NCBI GenBank assembly: GCA_963825345.1
Contig: CAWGSQ010000012.1
Coordinates: 682,001-746,000 of the forward strand
DNA: 64,000 nucleotides
From: JACVRW01 sp963825345
Lineage (GTDB): Bacteria > Actinomycetota > Thermoleophilia > Solirubrobacterales > Thermoleophilaceae
Reading direction: 5' to 3'
Shown: one piece after another, positions 8,107 to 14,832 of the stretch
Position numbering within the stretch: position 1 is the first letter of the stretch
Layout of the letters: every line of letters begins with the position of its first letter
Translations under genes and position numbers: made by a program
The notes under the pieces: generated by a model
The model's database searches: none
Seen by the model: only the letters and a program-made list of their open reading frames with translations
Told to the model about the DNA's origin: nothing

Positions 8107-9722
8107 GCCTCGGAGTACTCGCCGAACTCCTCGCGCATCACGCCGCAGACCTCGCCGATCGAGGCGCGCTCCTTGAGGGCGGCACGCATCGGGTCGAGCA
8201 GGTTGGTGTCGCCCCGGCAGGCCTGCCGAAGCTCCTCGAGCCGCTTGTCGACCGCCGACTGATCGCGCTCCTCCTTGAACGCCTTCAGGCGCTCCACCTG
8301 CTGGCGCTCCGACTCCGGGTCGACCCTCAGGATCTCGACCTCGTCCACCTGCTCCGTCACGAACTCGTTCACGCCGACGACGATGTCCTGCTTCTGGCGG
8401 TAGCGCTCCTCGTAGCCCCAGGCCGACTCCTCCACCTCCGCGCGGATGAACGGGATGCAGTTCACGGACCCGCCCATCTCCTCGACCCGGTGGATCAGCG
8501 CCTGTGCCGCCTCCTCGATCTCGTCCGTGAGGGCTTCGACGAAGTACGAGCCCGCGAACGGGTCCGCGGTGTCGGCGGCGCCCGACTCGTGGGCGAGGAT
8601 CTGCTGGGTGCGGAGCGCGATGCGCGCCGCCGTCTCGCTCGGCAGCGCCAGCGCCTCGTCGAAGCCGTTCGTGTGAAGCGACTGCGTGCCGCCGGCCACG
8701 GCCGCGAAGCCCTGCAGCGCCACGCGCACGATGTTGTTGTGCGGCTGCTGCGCGGCGAGGGTCACGCCGCCGGTCTGCGTGTGGAAGCGCATCTTCAGCG
8801 AGCGCTCGTCCTTGGCGCCGAAGCGCTCGCGCATGATCCGCGCCCACATCCGGCGCGCGGCGCGGAACTTCGCCACCTCCTGGAACACGTTGTTGTGGCC
8901 GTTGAAGAAGAAGGCGAGCCGCGGCCCGAACTCGTCCACCTGGAGGCCGGCGTCGATCGCGGCCTGCACGTAGGCGATCGCGTTGGCGAGCGTGAAGCCC
9001 ACCTCCTGCACCGCCGAGCACCCCTTCTCGCGCATGTGGTAGCCGGAGATCGAGATCGTGTTCCACTTCGGGATGCGCTCGCGGCAGTAGGCGAACAGGT
9101 CCGTGGTGAGGCGCATGGCCGGCTCGGGCGGGTAGATGAAGTTGCCGCGCGCGATGTACTCCTTCAGCACGTCGTTCTGGGTCGTGCCGGTGAGCTCCAC
9201 GGCCGCCACGTCCTGCTCCTCGCCGACAAGCTCGTAGAGCAGCAGCAGCACGGCGGCGGGCGCGTTGATCGTCATCGACGTGGACACCTGGTCGAGCGGG
9301 ATCCCGTCGAAGACGCGGTGCATGTCGTCGATCGTGTCGATGGCCACGCCGGTGCGGCCCACCTCGCCCATGCAGAGCGGGTCGTCCGAGTCGCGCCCGA
9401 GCTGGGTGGGGAGGTCGAAGGCCATCGACAGGCCCGTCGAACCGTGGTCGATCAGGTAGTGGAAGCGCTCGTTGGTCTCCTTGGCGCTCGCGTAGCCCGC
9501 GTACTGGCGCATCGTCCACTTGCGCCCGCGGTACATGTCCGGGTGGATCCCGCGCGTGAACGGGTACTCGCCGGGCTCACCGAGGCGCTCGTCGAGGTTC
9601 GGCTCCACGTCGTCCGCGTCGTAGCGGTGCTTGATCTCGATGCCGGAGTCGGTGAAGCGGCGCTCGTCGTCGGGACCGACGATCGGCGCGATGCTCGGCT
9701 TCTGGTCCTTGGCGGTGGCCAT
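8103..9722 (-). CDS. Methylmalonyl-CoA mutase large (catalytic, B12-domain-lacking) subunit
   Basis: The 539-aa protein is the TIM-barrel half of an acyl-CoA mutase: MRQYAGYASAKETN, VAIDTIDDMHRVFDGIPLDQ, TQNDVLKEYI and GGVTLAAQQPHNNIVRVAL are hallmark blocks. The C-terminal cobalamin-binding domain is absent, so it needs a separate small subunit, not seen here. Y74 and R192 align by spacing (118 residues) with Tyr89 and Arg207 of Propionibacterium mutase, residues replaced by Phe and Gln in isobutyryl-CoA mutase. That supports methylmalonyl-CoA as substrate and links the gene to the carboxyltransferase at 0.6-2.1 kb. The ATG at 9722 has TATCCT 9 bases upstream. Confidence 0.93.
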   Translation of the reverse strand: MATAKDQKPSIAPIVGPDDERRFTDSGIEIKHRYDADDVEPNLDERLGEPGEYPFTRGIHPDMYRGRKWTMRQYAGYASAKETNERFHYLIDHGSTGLSMAFDLPTQLGRDSDDPLCMGEVGRTGVAIDTIDDMHRVFDGIPLDQVSTSMTINAPAAVLLLLYELVGEEQDVAAVELTGTTQNDVLKEYIARGNFIYPPEPAMRLTTDLFAYCRERIPKWNTISISGYHMREKGCSAVQEVGFTLANAIAYVQAAIDAGLQVDEFGPRLAFFFNGHNNVFQEVAKFRAARRMWARIMRERFGAKDERSLKMRFHTQTGGVTLAAQQPHNNIVRVALQGFAAVAGGTQSLHTNGFDEALALPSETAARIALRTQQILAHESGAADTADPFAGSYFVEALTDEIEEAAQALIHRVEEMGGSVNCIPFIRAEVEESAWGYEERYRQKQDIVVGVNEFVTEQVDEVEILRVDPESERQQVERLKAFKEERDQSAVDKRLEELRQACRGDTNLLDPMRAALKERASIGEVCGVMREEFGEYSEA

Positions 9723-9731
9723 GGGTGGCCA

Positions 9732-9741
9732 AGGATACGGT
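9732..9741. promoter_or_regulatory. Bidirectional -10 pair between mutase and rhomboid genes
   Basis: Plus-strand TACGGT (9736-9741) ends 7 bases before the GTG at 9749. Minus-strand TATCCT (9732-9737) ends 9 bases before the mutase ATG. The two hexamers share the TA at 9736-9737. Confidence 0.55.
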
Positions 9742-9748
9742 TCGAGCC

Positions 9749-10312
9749 GTGAGTGACGCCGCAAAGATCCTGCTCGCCCTGGTGGCCCTGATGTGGGCGG
9801 TCGAGGTGGTGGACGTGATCGCCGACCACCAGCTCGACCAGTACGGCATCGAGGCGCGCGAGCCGGATGGCCTCGACGGAATCGTGACCGCGCCGTTCCT
9901 GCACGTCGGCTTCGGCCACCTGATCTCGAACACCATCCCGTTCGTGATCATGGGCCTCCTGATCGCGCTGGAGGGCGCACGCCGTCTGGTGGCCGTCTTC
10001 GCGATCGTCGCGCTTGTGAGCGGGCTCGGCACCTGGCTGGTGGCACCGGAGGGGTCGATTCACGTGGGCGCGAGCGGGGTAGTCTTCGGCTTTGCCACGT
10101 ACCTGATCGCCCGCGGCTGGTTCAACCGGCGAGCGAGTCAGATCGCCATCGGACTGGTGGTCGTGGTGATCTGGGGCGGCGTGCTGCTCGGCGGGCTTCA
10201 GCCGCAGGAGGGGATCTCCTGGCAGGGCCACCTGTTCGGCGCGACCGGCGGGCTGGTGGCGGCGCGCGTGCTGGCGCGCGGGGATGCCGAGCCTGCGCGC
10301 GCCCCGGCGTAG
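9749..10312 (+). CDS. Rhomboid-family intramembrane serine protease
   Basis: The 187-aa membrane protein has the rhomboid signature: HLISN (H57, N61) in helix 2, HVGASG with catalytic S109 in helix 4, and the dyad histidine H161 in WQGHLFG. About six membrane helices are visible, the basic bacterial core. Rhomboids cut single-pass membrane proteins inside the bilayer; the substrate here is unknown, though single-pass proteins are encoded nearby (12.1 and 18.9 kb). The GTG at 9749 is preferred over one at 9725 because a TACGGT element sits 7 bases upstream of it. Confidence 0.9.
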   Translation: MSDAAKILLALVALMWAVEVVDVIADHQLDQYGIEAREPDGLDGIVTAPFLHVGFGHLISNTIPFVIMGLLIALEGARRLVAVFAIVALVSGLGTWLVAPEGSIHVGASGVVFGFATYLIARGWFNRRASQIAIGLVVVVIWGGVLLGGLQPQEGISWQGHLFGATGGLVAARVLARGDAEPARAPA

Positions 10313-10315
10313 CAT
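10310..10315 (+). promoter_or_regulatory. TANNNT -10 element overlapping the rhomboid stop codon
   Basis: TAGCAT begins with the TAG stop of the rhomboid gene and ends 7 bases before the GTG at 10323. Confidence 0.45.
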
Positions 10316-10322
10316 CTGCCGG

Positions 10323-10973
10323 GTGGAGGTCACCGTTCGCCTGTTCGCGATGCTGCGGGAGCGCGCCGGCGCGCCCGAGCTGACGCTCGAGCTGCCAGAG
10401 GGCGCCAGCGTGAGCGACGCGCTCGCCAGCGAGCCGCTCTCCGCACTTGCTGACGGCATCCCGCTCGTGATGGCGGTGAATCGCGAGTACGCGGACGGCG
10501 AGCAGGTGCTGGACGCCGGCGACGAGCTTGCCCTGATCCCGCCGGTGAGCGGTGGCTCGACCGCGGCGGCGCCCTGGGTGCGCGTGAGCGCCGAGCCGCT
10601 GTCGCTGGACGCGCTGGCGGCGCGCGTGCGCGACCCGCGCGCAGGAGCCGTCGTCACGTTTTCCGGCGTCACGCGCGAGGTGGAGCGGCTCGAGTACGAG
10701 GCCTATGCGGAGATGGCGGAGGAGCGCATGCGCGCGATCGCGTCGGACGCTCTCGAGACGCATGGCCTCTGCGCCGTGGCCGTGGAGCACCGCGTCGGCG
10801 AGGTGCCGCTCTCGGAGCCGAGCGTGATCGTGGCGGTGTCCGCGCCGCACCGGGGCGAGGCATTCGCAGGCGCGCGCGAGATCATCGACCGCGTGAAGGC
10901 GGAGGCACCGATCTGGAAGAAGGAGATCGAGGGCGGGGACGGCAGGTGGGTCGACGGTACGCCGCCGCGCTGA
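10323..10973 (+). CDS. moaX: Fused molybdopterin synthase MoaD-MoaE (MoaX type)
   Basis: The 216-aa protein joins a MoaD ubiquitin-like domain (residues 1-78, ending PPVSGG) to a MoaE domain (from about residue 83). MoaD normally works through a thiocarboxylate on its free C-terminal Gly, so the fusion must be cut after G78; the next residue is Ser. A fused and cleaved MoaX is known from Mycobacterium tuberculosis. The MoaE part has FSGVTRE, LEYEAYAEMAEERM, VEHRVGEVP and PIWKKE with the catalytic lysines. The loop between VTRE and RLEYEAY looks a few residues shorter than usual. The enzyme makes molybdopterin from precursor Z in the cytosol. No other molybdenum-cofactor gene is in the window. 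Confidence 0.9.
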   Translation: MEVTVRLFAMLRERAGAPELTLELPEGASVSDALASEPLSALADGIPLVMAVNREYADGEQVLDAGDELALIPPVSGGSTAAAPWVRVSAEPLSLDALAARVRDPRAGAVVTFSGVTREVERLEYEAYAEMAEERMRAIASDALETHGLCAVAVEHRVGEVPLSEPSVIVAVSAPHRGEAFAGAREIIDRVKAEAPIWKKEIEGGDGRWVDGTPPR

Positions 10974-11470
10974 CGGCTGCCTTCCTCGTGGCGGGAACGG
11001 GCTGGGGTCCGTGCGACAGCGTGGAGGGCTCGCTTGAACCCCTGAGTGAGGCCGTCCAGCACGCGGCTCGCACGCACGAACCCTTCCGGCTGTCATCGGT
11101 GACCGACTTCGACTGGGATCGCGTCTACGCGTTCCCGCCCTACACCAGCCCCGACGAGATCCAGCGCGAGCTCGGGTTCGACTGGGGCGGTGCGGGTGAC
11201 AGTGAGAGCAGGAGCAACGATGTGTCGTTCCTGCTCGTCTTCGTCAACGGCGGACAGGTTGCGCGCGCCTTCGACCACGAGATTGTTCGAGGGAACCTTG
11301 CGTGCATCGGCGGGTCGTTCGTCGAGGGTGGCCTCAGTCCGAGTGAGGCGGTCTTCCGCGTGACTGCGGGGCCGGACACCGCCTCAGGCGGTGGGCTCGT
11401 CTGGCTCGCCCGCCCACGCGACGAGCGCGAGGCCCGCCGCGTCAAGCGCTGCGTTCGCACCTACTCGTAG
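10946..11470 (+). CDS. Exported protein of unknown function
   Basis: The 174-aa frame starts at a GTG inside the end of the molybdopterin synthase gene (28-base overlap). It begins with a short basic N-terminus and a hydrophobic run (YAAALTAAFLVAGTGWGP) followed by Cys, resembling a signal peptide or weak lipobox. The remainder is polar, with VYAFPPYTSPDEIQRELG, FLLVFVNGG and a C-terminal Cys; no family is recognised. The coupled start suggests co-expression with the upstream gene, but a functional link is not evident. Confidence 0.6.
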   Translation: MGRRYAAALTAAFLVAGTGWGPCDSVEGSLEPLSEAVQHAARTHEPFRLSSVTDFDWDRVYAFPPYTSPDEIQRELGFDWGGAGDSESRSNDVSFLLVFVNGGQVARAFDHEIVRGNLACIGGSFVEGGLSPSEAVFRVTAGPDTASGGGLVWLARPRDEREARRVKRCVRTYS

Positions 11471-12048
11471 CCGGCCGCCGTCAGCGAGCCGGCGAGCGAG
11501 CCGAGCAGGAGGTCCCGTAGCTCGGTGCGTGTCATGTCCTTGTGCTCCAGCCAGTCGAGGATCGCGCCGTCCATGAACCAGAGCCAGGCGCTCGCGGCCG
11601 TGCGCATCTTCGGAGGCGGCCGCGTGCCAGCGCCAAGGCCGTCGAGGATGCGCGTGGAGGTCGAGTTCCGGATCTCGTCGAGCAGGGCCTGCACCTCCGG
11701 AACGCTGCCAACGCTCTCCATCAGCTTGCGGTAGGCCAGCTCGTTCTCCTCGATCCAGCCGAGGAAGGCGTCGAGGCTGCCGGCGAGCGCCTCAAGCGGA
11801 GGCAGGTCGGGATCGGGCTCGGTGCGCCGGGCGATCTCCTGGGCTCCCTGCTGGAGGGTCGCGAGGAAGAAGTCCTGCTTGCTCGGGAAGTAGTGGTAGA
11901 GCAGCGCCTTCGAGATGCCGGCCTCGCGGGCGATGCGGGCCATCGACAGCTCCGCGAAGGAGTGGGTCGCGAACAGCTCGGCGCCGCGCTCGAGCAGCTG
12001 GCGGCGCCTGTCGTCGACCTGCATGCGGGTGTAGGCGGGCTCGGCCAC
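11461..12048 (-). CDS. TetR-family transcriptional regulator
   Basis: The 195-aa protein has a TetR helix-turn-helix: RRQLLERGAELFATHSF, then LSMARIAREAGISKALLYHYF with the recognition helix. The C-terminal ligand domain is alpha-helical. I chose the GTG at 12048 because the AYTRM segment before RRRQLL is often conserved in this subfamily; the ATG at 12024 is the alternative. It overlaps the end of the convergent exported-protein gene by 10 bases and is divergent from the LPRTG protein gene. The target is unknown. Confidence 0.88.
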   Translation of the reverse strand: MAEPAYTRMQVDDRRRQLLERGAELFATHSFAELSMARIAREAGISKALLYHYFPSKQDFFLATLQQGAQEIARRTEPDPDLPPLEALAGSLDAFLGWIEENELAYRKLMESVGSVPEVQALLDEIRNSTSTRILDGLGAGTRPPPKMRTAASAWLWFMDGAILDWLEHKDMTRTELRDLLLGSLAGSLTAAGYE

Positions 12049-12118
12049 CGAATGCTCACTGTCGCAGGATCGCGTGCAGCGGGGAGGGGCGCGTGGCCCC
12101 AAGCCGAAATGGCCCCGC

Positions 12119-12625
12119 ATGGTTCGCTCGTCCTCGGTCGTGGCGGTGCTTGCACTCACCGTGCTCGCTCTATGTCTGCCGTTCTCATTCGCCATCGCGG
12201 CATCCGCGTTCGCGCAGGAGCCCGAGCCGCCGACCGGCGAGCCGCAGCCCACGCCGGAGCCGCCAGCGACGACGCCTGAGCCCACTCCTGATCTACCGCC
12301 CGACGGCGAGCAGCCAGGTTCGACCGGCGGGCAGTTGCCGCGCACCGGCTGGGATGCCCTCCTCTACTTCGCCCTCGGCGTCGGCCTGCTGCTTGCCGGC
12401 GCACGCCTGCGAGTGATCACGCGCATCCGCGAGGTCGTGCAGCGGGTGCGGCGCCGCTCCACCGAGGCCGCGCTCCGCGAGGCCCTCGAGCCGATCCGGG
12501 CAGCGCGCCTGGCTCCCTCGGAGCCGGACCCCGACGCGGGCCCGCTCCACGTGGAGCCGAGCACACCGACCGCCCGCCGGTTGACGGGCGTCGGCAGCAC
12601 GGACTCAGACCCGCCGCACCACTAG
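12119..12625 (+). CDS. Membrane protein with LPRTG motif and a cytosolic tail
   Basis: The 168-aa protein has a signal peptide (cut near AASAFAQEPEP), a Pro/Thr/Glu-rich stalk (residues 34-71), LPRTG at 73-77 and a membrane helix (about 78-95) followed by basic residues. This copies a sortase sorting signal. However, 70 more residues follow (RIREVVQRVRRRSTEAALREA and onward), whereas sorting signals normally end right after the basic patch. It is either an atypical sortase substrate or a single-pass membrane protein with a chance LPxTG. No sortase gene is in the window; a rhomboid protease gene is 2 kb away. Confidence 0.7.
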   Translation: MVRSSSVVAVLALTVLALCLPFSFAIAASAFAQEPEPPTGEPQPTPEPPATTPEPTPDLPPDGEQPGSTGGQLPRTGWDALLYFALGVGLLLAGARLRVITRIREVVQRVRRRSTEAALREALEPIRAARLAPSEPDPDAGPLHVEPSTPTARRLTGVGSTDSDPPHH

Positions 12626-12631
12626 GTCGAA

Positions 12632-13843
12632 CTAGGGCGCGAACTCCCCGCTGCCGCCGGCGGATCCGCCCGTGGGGGCGCTCCCGGCGGGGGCGAAGCT
12701 GCTTGGCGGCGGCTGCTGCTCTGGCGCGGCCGCAGCGGCGGGCTCCGGCGCGGCGCCGCCCGGCGCGAACTCGGCTGCCGGGTCCGGTGGCGGTGGTGGC
12801 GGCTCGGGTGCGGGCTCCACAGGCGCGGGGTCTGGCGCCACCTCGGCGGGTGGCGTCTCGGAAGGCGGCGCGGGCGCGGGCTCCACCGGGATCTCCTCCT
12901 TCACAGGCGCCGCCTCCACCTGCTCCACCGGCTCGGGCCGCGGCGGGCCCTGGTGGTTCGCGAACTCGTCGATCGCCGTGCCGCCGCCGGCGAGGGCAGC
13001 GGCGGACGCCGCCACCGCTGCGATCTTCTGGCCCGTGGCGAGCTCGGCCGCGGCGTGGAGGCGCTCGCTTGCCCCCATCAGCGACTCGACCACGCCGCGG
13101 AGCGGCCCGCCGCCGTCCGAGGCCACGAGTGCGGCCGGTGGCACCAGCGCGGCCACCCGCTCCGGCGTGGACCTGAACTCCCGCAGGCGGGCGCGGCAGC
13201 TCAGGCAGGTGCGCATGTGCGGGCGCAGGATCGCGAGCTGCTCCGCGCTTGCCTCGCCATCCGCCAGCGCCGACAGCAGCGCCTCGTAGCGAGCGCAGTC
13301 CGCACCGCGCTCGATCCCGGACACGCGGCGCAGGAATGCCTGGCGCCCTTCGGTGAGCAGGCGGTTCACCTTCGTGTACGACCACCCGGTCATCGCGCAG
13401 ATCTCGCGGTACGAGAAGCCCTCCGCCTTGAGGCGTAGTGCGCGAACCTCGTGCGGCTTCAGGTGGCCGAGTGCCTCGGCGCCGAGCCGCAGGCGCTCGA
13501 GCCGCTCGGCCTGCTCGTGCGTGACCGCGGTCGGTGCGGGACGATCGCGCAGCTCGCCGTCGTCGGTGACCGGGGAGTGGCGCTCGCGCTGCCGGCGAAG
13601 CGCCCAGGCTTCGTGCTTGACGACGGTCTTGAGCCACGGGATCAGCTCGTCCTCGCTCGTGCACGGCGCCTTCGTGAGCAGGATCTCGATCCCGCGCTGG
13701 TAGGCGTCCTCCGCGTCCTCGGGCGTGACGGCGTGGCGTCGCGCGGTTGCCAGGATCTGCCCGCCGTGCCGCGCCAGCAGCCGGAGGGCCGCCTCGTCGA
13801 TCTCGCCCCGCGCGGGCCTGGTGCCGCGTCTCGCCATCAGCAC
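12632..13843 (-). CDS. ECF-type sigma factor fused to an anti-sigma-like zinc finger, membrane segment and Pro-rich domain
   Basis: The 403-aa protein starts with sigma region 2 (about residues 18-90, LATARRHAVTPEDAEDAYQRG) and region 4 (115-170, LKPHEVRALRLKAEGFSYREI). Next comes C183 followed by H209-x3-C213-x2-C216, the arrangement of a zinc-binding anti-sigma domain. A weakly hydrophobic Ala-rich segment (272-290) could cross the membrane, and a 110-residue Pro/Glu/Ala tail would lie outside. The fusion could tether or self-inhibit the sigma factor. Start is GTG at 13843 or ATG at 13837. It is convergent with the LPRTG gene and 7 bases from it. Confidence 0.82.
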   Translation of the reverse strand: MLMARRGTRPARGEIDEAALRLLARHGGQILATARRHAVTPEDAEDAYQRGIEILLTKAPCTSEDELIPWLKTVVKHEAWALRRQRERHSPVTDDGELRDRPAPTAVTHEQAERLERLRLGAEALGHLKPHEVRALRLKAEGFSYREICAMTGWSYTKVNRLLTEGRQAFLRRVSGIERGADCARYEALLSALADGEASAEQLAILRPHMRTCLSCRARLREFRSTPERVAALVPPAALVASDGGGPLRGVVESLMGASERLHAAAELATGQKIAAVAASAAALAGGGTAIDEFANHQGPPRPEPVEQVEAAPVKEEIPVEPAPAPPSETPPAEVAPDPAPVEPAPEPPPPPPDPAAEFAPGGAAPEPAAAAAPEQQPPPSSFAPAGSAPTGGSAGGSGEFAP

Positions 13844-13915
13844 GACGTTCAGGGCGATACTGCACCGTCTCGCCCCGGTCGCCTAGCGCTTAAGTTCGCA
13901 AAGTGCGCGAGATTT

Positions 13916-13933
13916 AGGCCGACCGGACGGCCT
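13916..13933 (-). terminator. Hairpin at the stop of the methyltransferase gene
   Basis: AGGCCG-ACCGGA-CGGCCT makes a 6-bp GC stem directly after the TGA of the minus-strand methyltransferase gene, followed by TAAATCT on that strand. It lacks a full T-run but its position fits a terminator before the sigma-factor gene. Confidence 0.4.
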
Positions 13934-14748
13934 CAGAACACGGCGACGCCCACCCACTGCTCCTCGACCACCGCGGAGAAGGCGGGCCGCGTGCGCTCGA
14001 CCCAGTGCTCGAAGGCGCGCGTGCCGGCGGTGTCGTCGACCAGCACGGCCGCGGGGCGGGTCAGGTGTGGGGTGACGGTCCGGAGCTCCCAGGTGACGTT
14101 CCGGTAGGTGTGCTGGCTGTCATGGACGAAGAGGGTGGGCCCACCGATCTCCGGTAGCAGGCGCGGCAACAGGCGCCGGCTCGTGCCCCGATGAAGCGTC
14201 CAGCGCGAACGGAGATGCTCCGGCACGAGCGCGCCGATGTAGTCCTCAACCCCCGCCTGGACGGCCGGCCGGTCCACGCTGTGCAGCTCACCCTGGCCGT
14301 TCACGGAAAGGGCTTTCGCGATGAAGCTGGAGCTCACCCCGTACGCGACACCGGTCTCCAGCACGGTCGCGGGGCGAAGCGCGCGGACCAGCGCGTAACA
14401 GAGGTTCGCGAGGCTCGGGGCCGCGTTGTACTCCAGCGGGAACGGGAGCGCCGCGCCGAGCTGACCGACCCGCTCGCGCACCTCCGCGTCGATCTCCGCC
14501 AGGGCGTCCTCGCGGAGGATCTCTGAGACGCGCCCGGCCAGGGTGCCGTCGAGCCCGGCCGCGACCTCCTCGAACGGGGTCACCTCCAGAGTCGGCCGCC
14601 GGCGCAGCGGGTCGATCGTGCGCTGCGCGCGGTCGACGAGGACCTCGTAGAGCTCGCGCGGATCGCGTACGAGCAGCGTCGCCGCGCGCTCGAGCTTGGC
14701 GCGCCGCCCGCCCAATTCCGCGCCTTCCGATCCCACGACGCGCAGCAT
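13933..14748 (-). CDS. Class I SAM-dependent methyltransferase (Methyltransf_24-like)
   Basis: The 271-aa protein has VLETGVAYGVSSSFIAKAL as a SAM-binding loop, an acidic strand end (LHSVDRPA) and FVHDSQHTYRNVTWEL, the pattern of the Methyltransf_24/CmcI-like group that often methylates sugars or small molecules. A 90-residue N-terminal helical extension precedes it. The acceptor is unknown; its place next to the glycosylphosphotransferase suggests glycan work. Start is ATG at 14748; an upstream GTG at 14757 is possible. Confidence 0.78.
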   Translation of the reverse strand: MLRVVGSEGAELGGRRAKLERAATLLVRDPRELYEVLVDRAQRTIDPLRRRPTLEVTPFEEVAAGLDGTLAGRVSEILREDALAEIDAEVRERVGQLGAALPFPLEYNAAPSLANLCYALVRALRPATVLETGVAYGVSSSFIAKALSVNGQGELHSVDRPAVQAGVEDYIGALVPEHLRSRWTLHRGTSRRLLPRLLPEIGGPTLFVHDSQHTYRNVTWELRTVTPHLTRPAAVLVDDTAGTRAFEHWVERTRPAFSAVVEEQWVGVAVF

Positions 14749-14773
14749 AGGGCGCACCTAGCGCCCACACCGC

Positions 14774-14779
14774 TACATT
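14774..14779 (+). promoter_or_regulatory. TANNNT -10 element before the leader ORF
   Basis: TACATT ends 5 bases before the GTG at 14785. A weaker minus-strand TAGCGG (14770-14775) shares its TA and could serve the divergent methyltransferase gene. Confidence 0.45.
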
Positions 14780-14784
14780 CGCCC

Positions 14785-14832
14785 GTGGCACCTGTTTCAC
14801 TACGTGCCGACGCAAAGCCATTCCCTCCGTGA
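14785..14832 (+). CDS. Candidate 15-codon leader peptide, coupled to the glycosylphosphotransferase gene
   Basis: GTG at 14785 opens a frame of 15 codons that ends at TGA 14830-14832 and overlaps the GTG start (14829-14831) of the next gene as GTGA. The peptide would read (M)APVSLRADAKPFPP. A TACATT element 5 bases upstream fits leaderless initiation at this GTG and not at the main gene 45 bases on. The Pro-Pro end right before the stop is a known context for slow ribosomes. It could set the level of the downstream enzyme by translational coupling. No homology evidence is available at this length. Confidence 0.45.
   Translation: MAPVSLRADAKPFPP

Noticed and set aside
9725..9748. Upstream GTG start for the rhomboid protease
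   Set aside because: It would place the -10 element inside the coding part and adds 8 residues not typical of the fold; the GTG at 9749 has the regular 7-base spacing.
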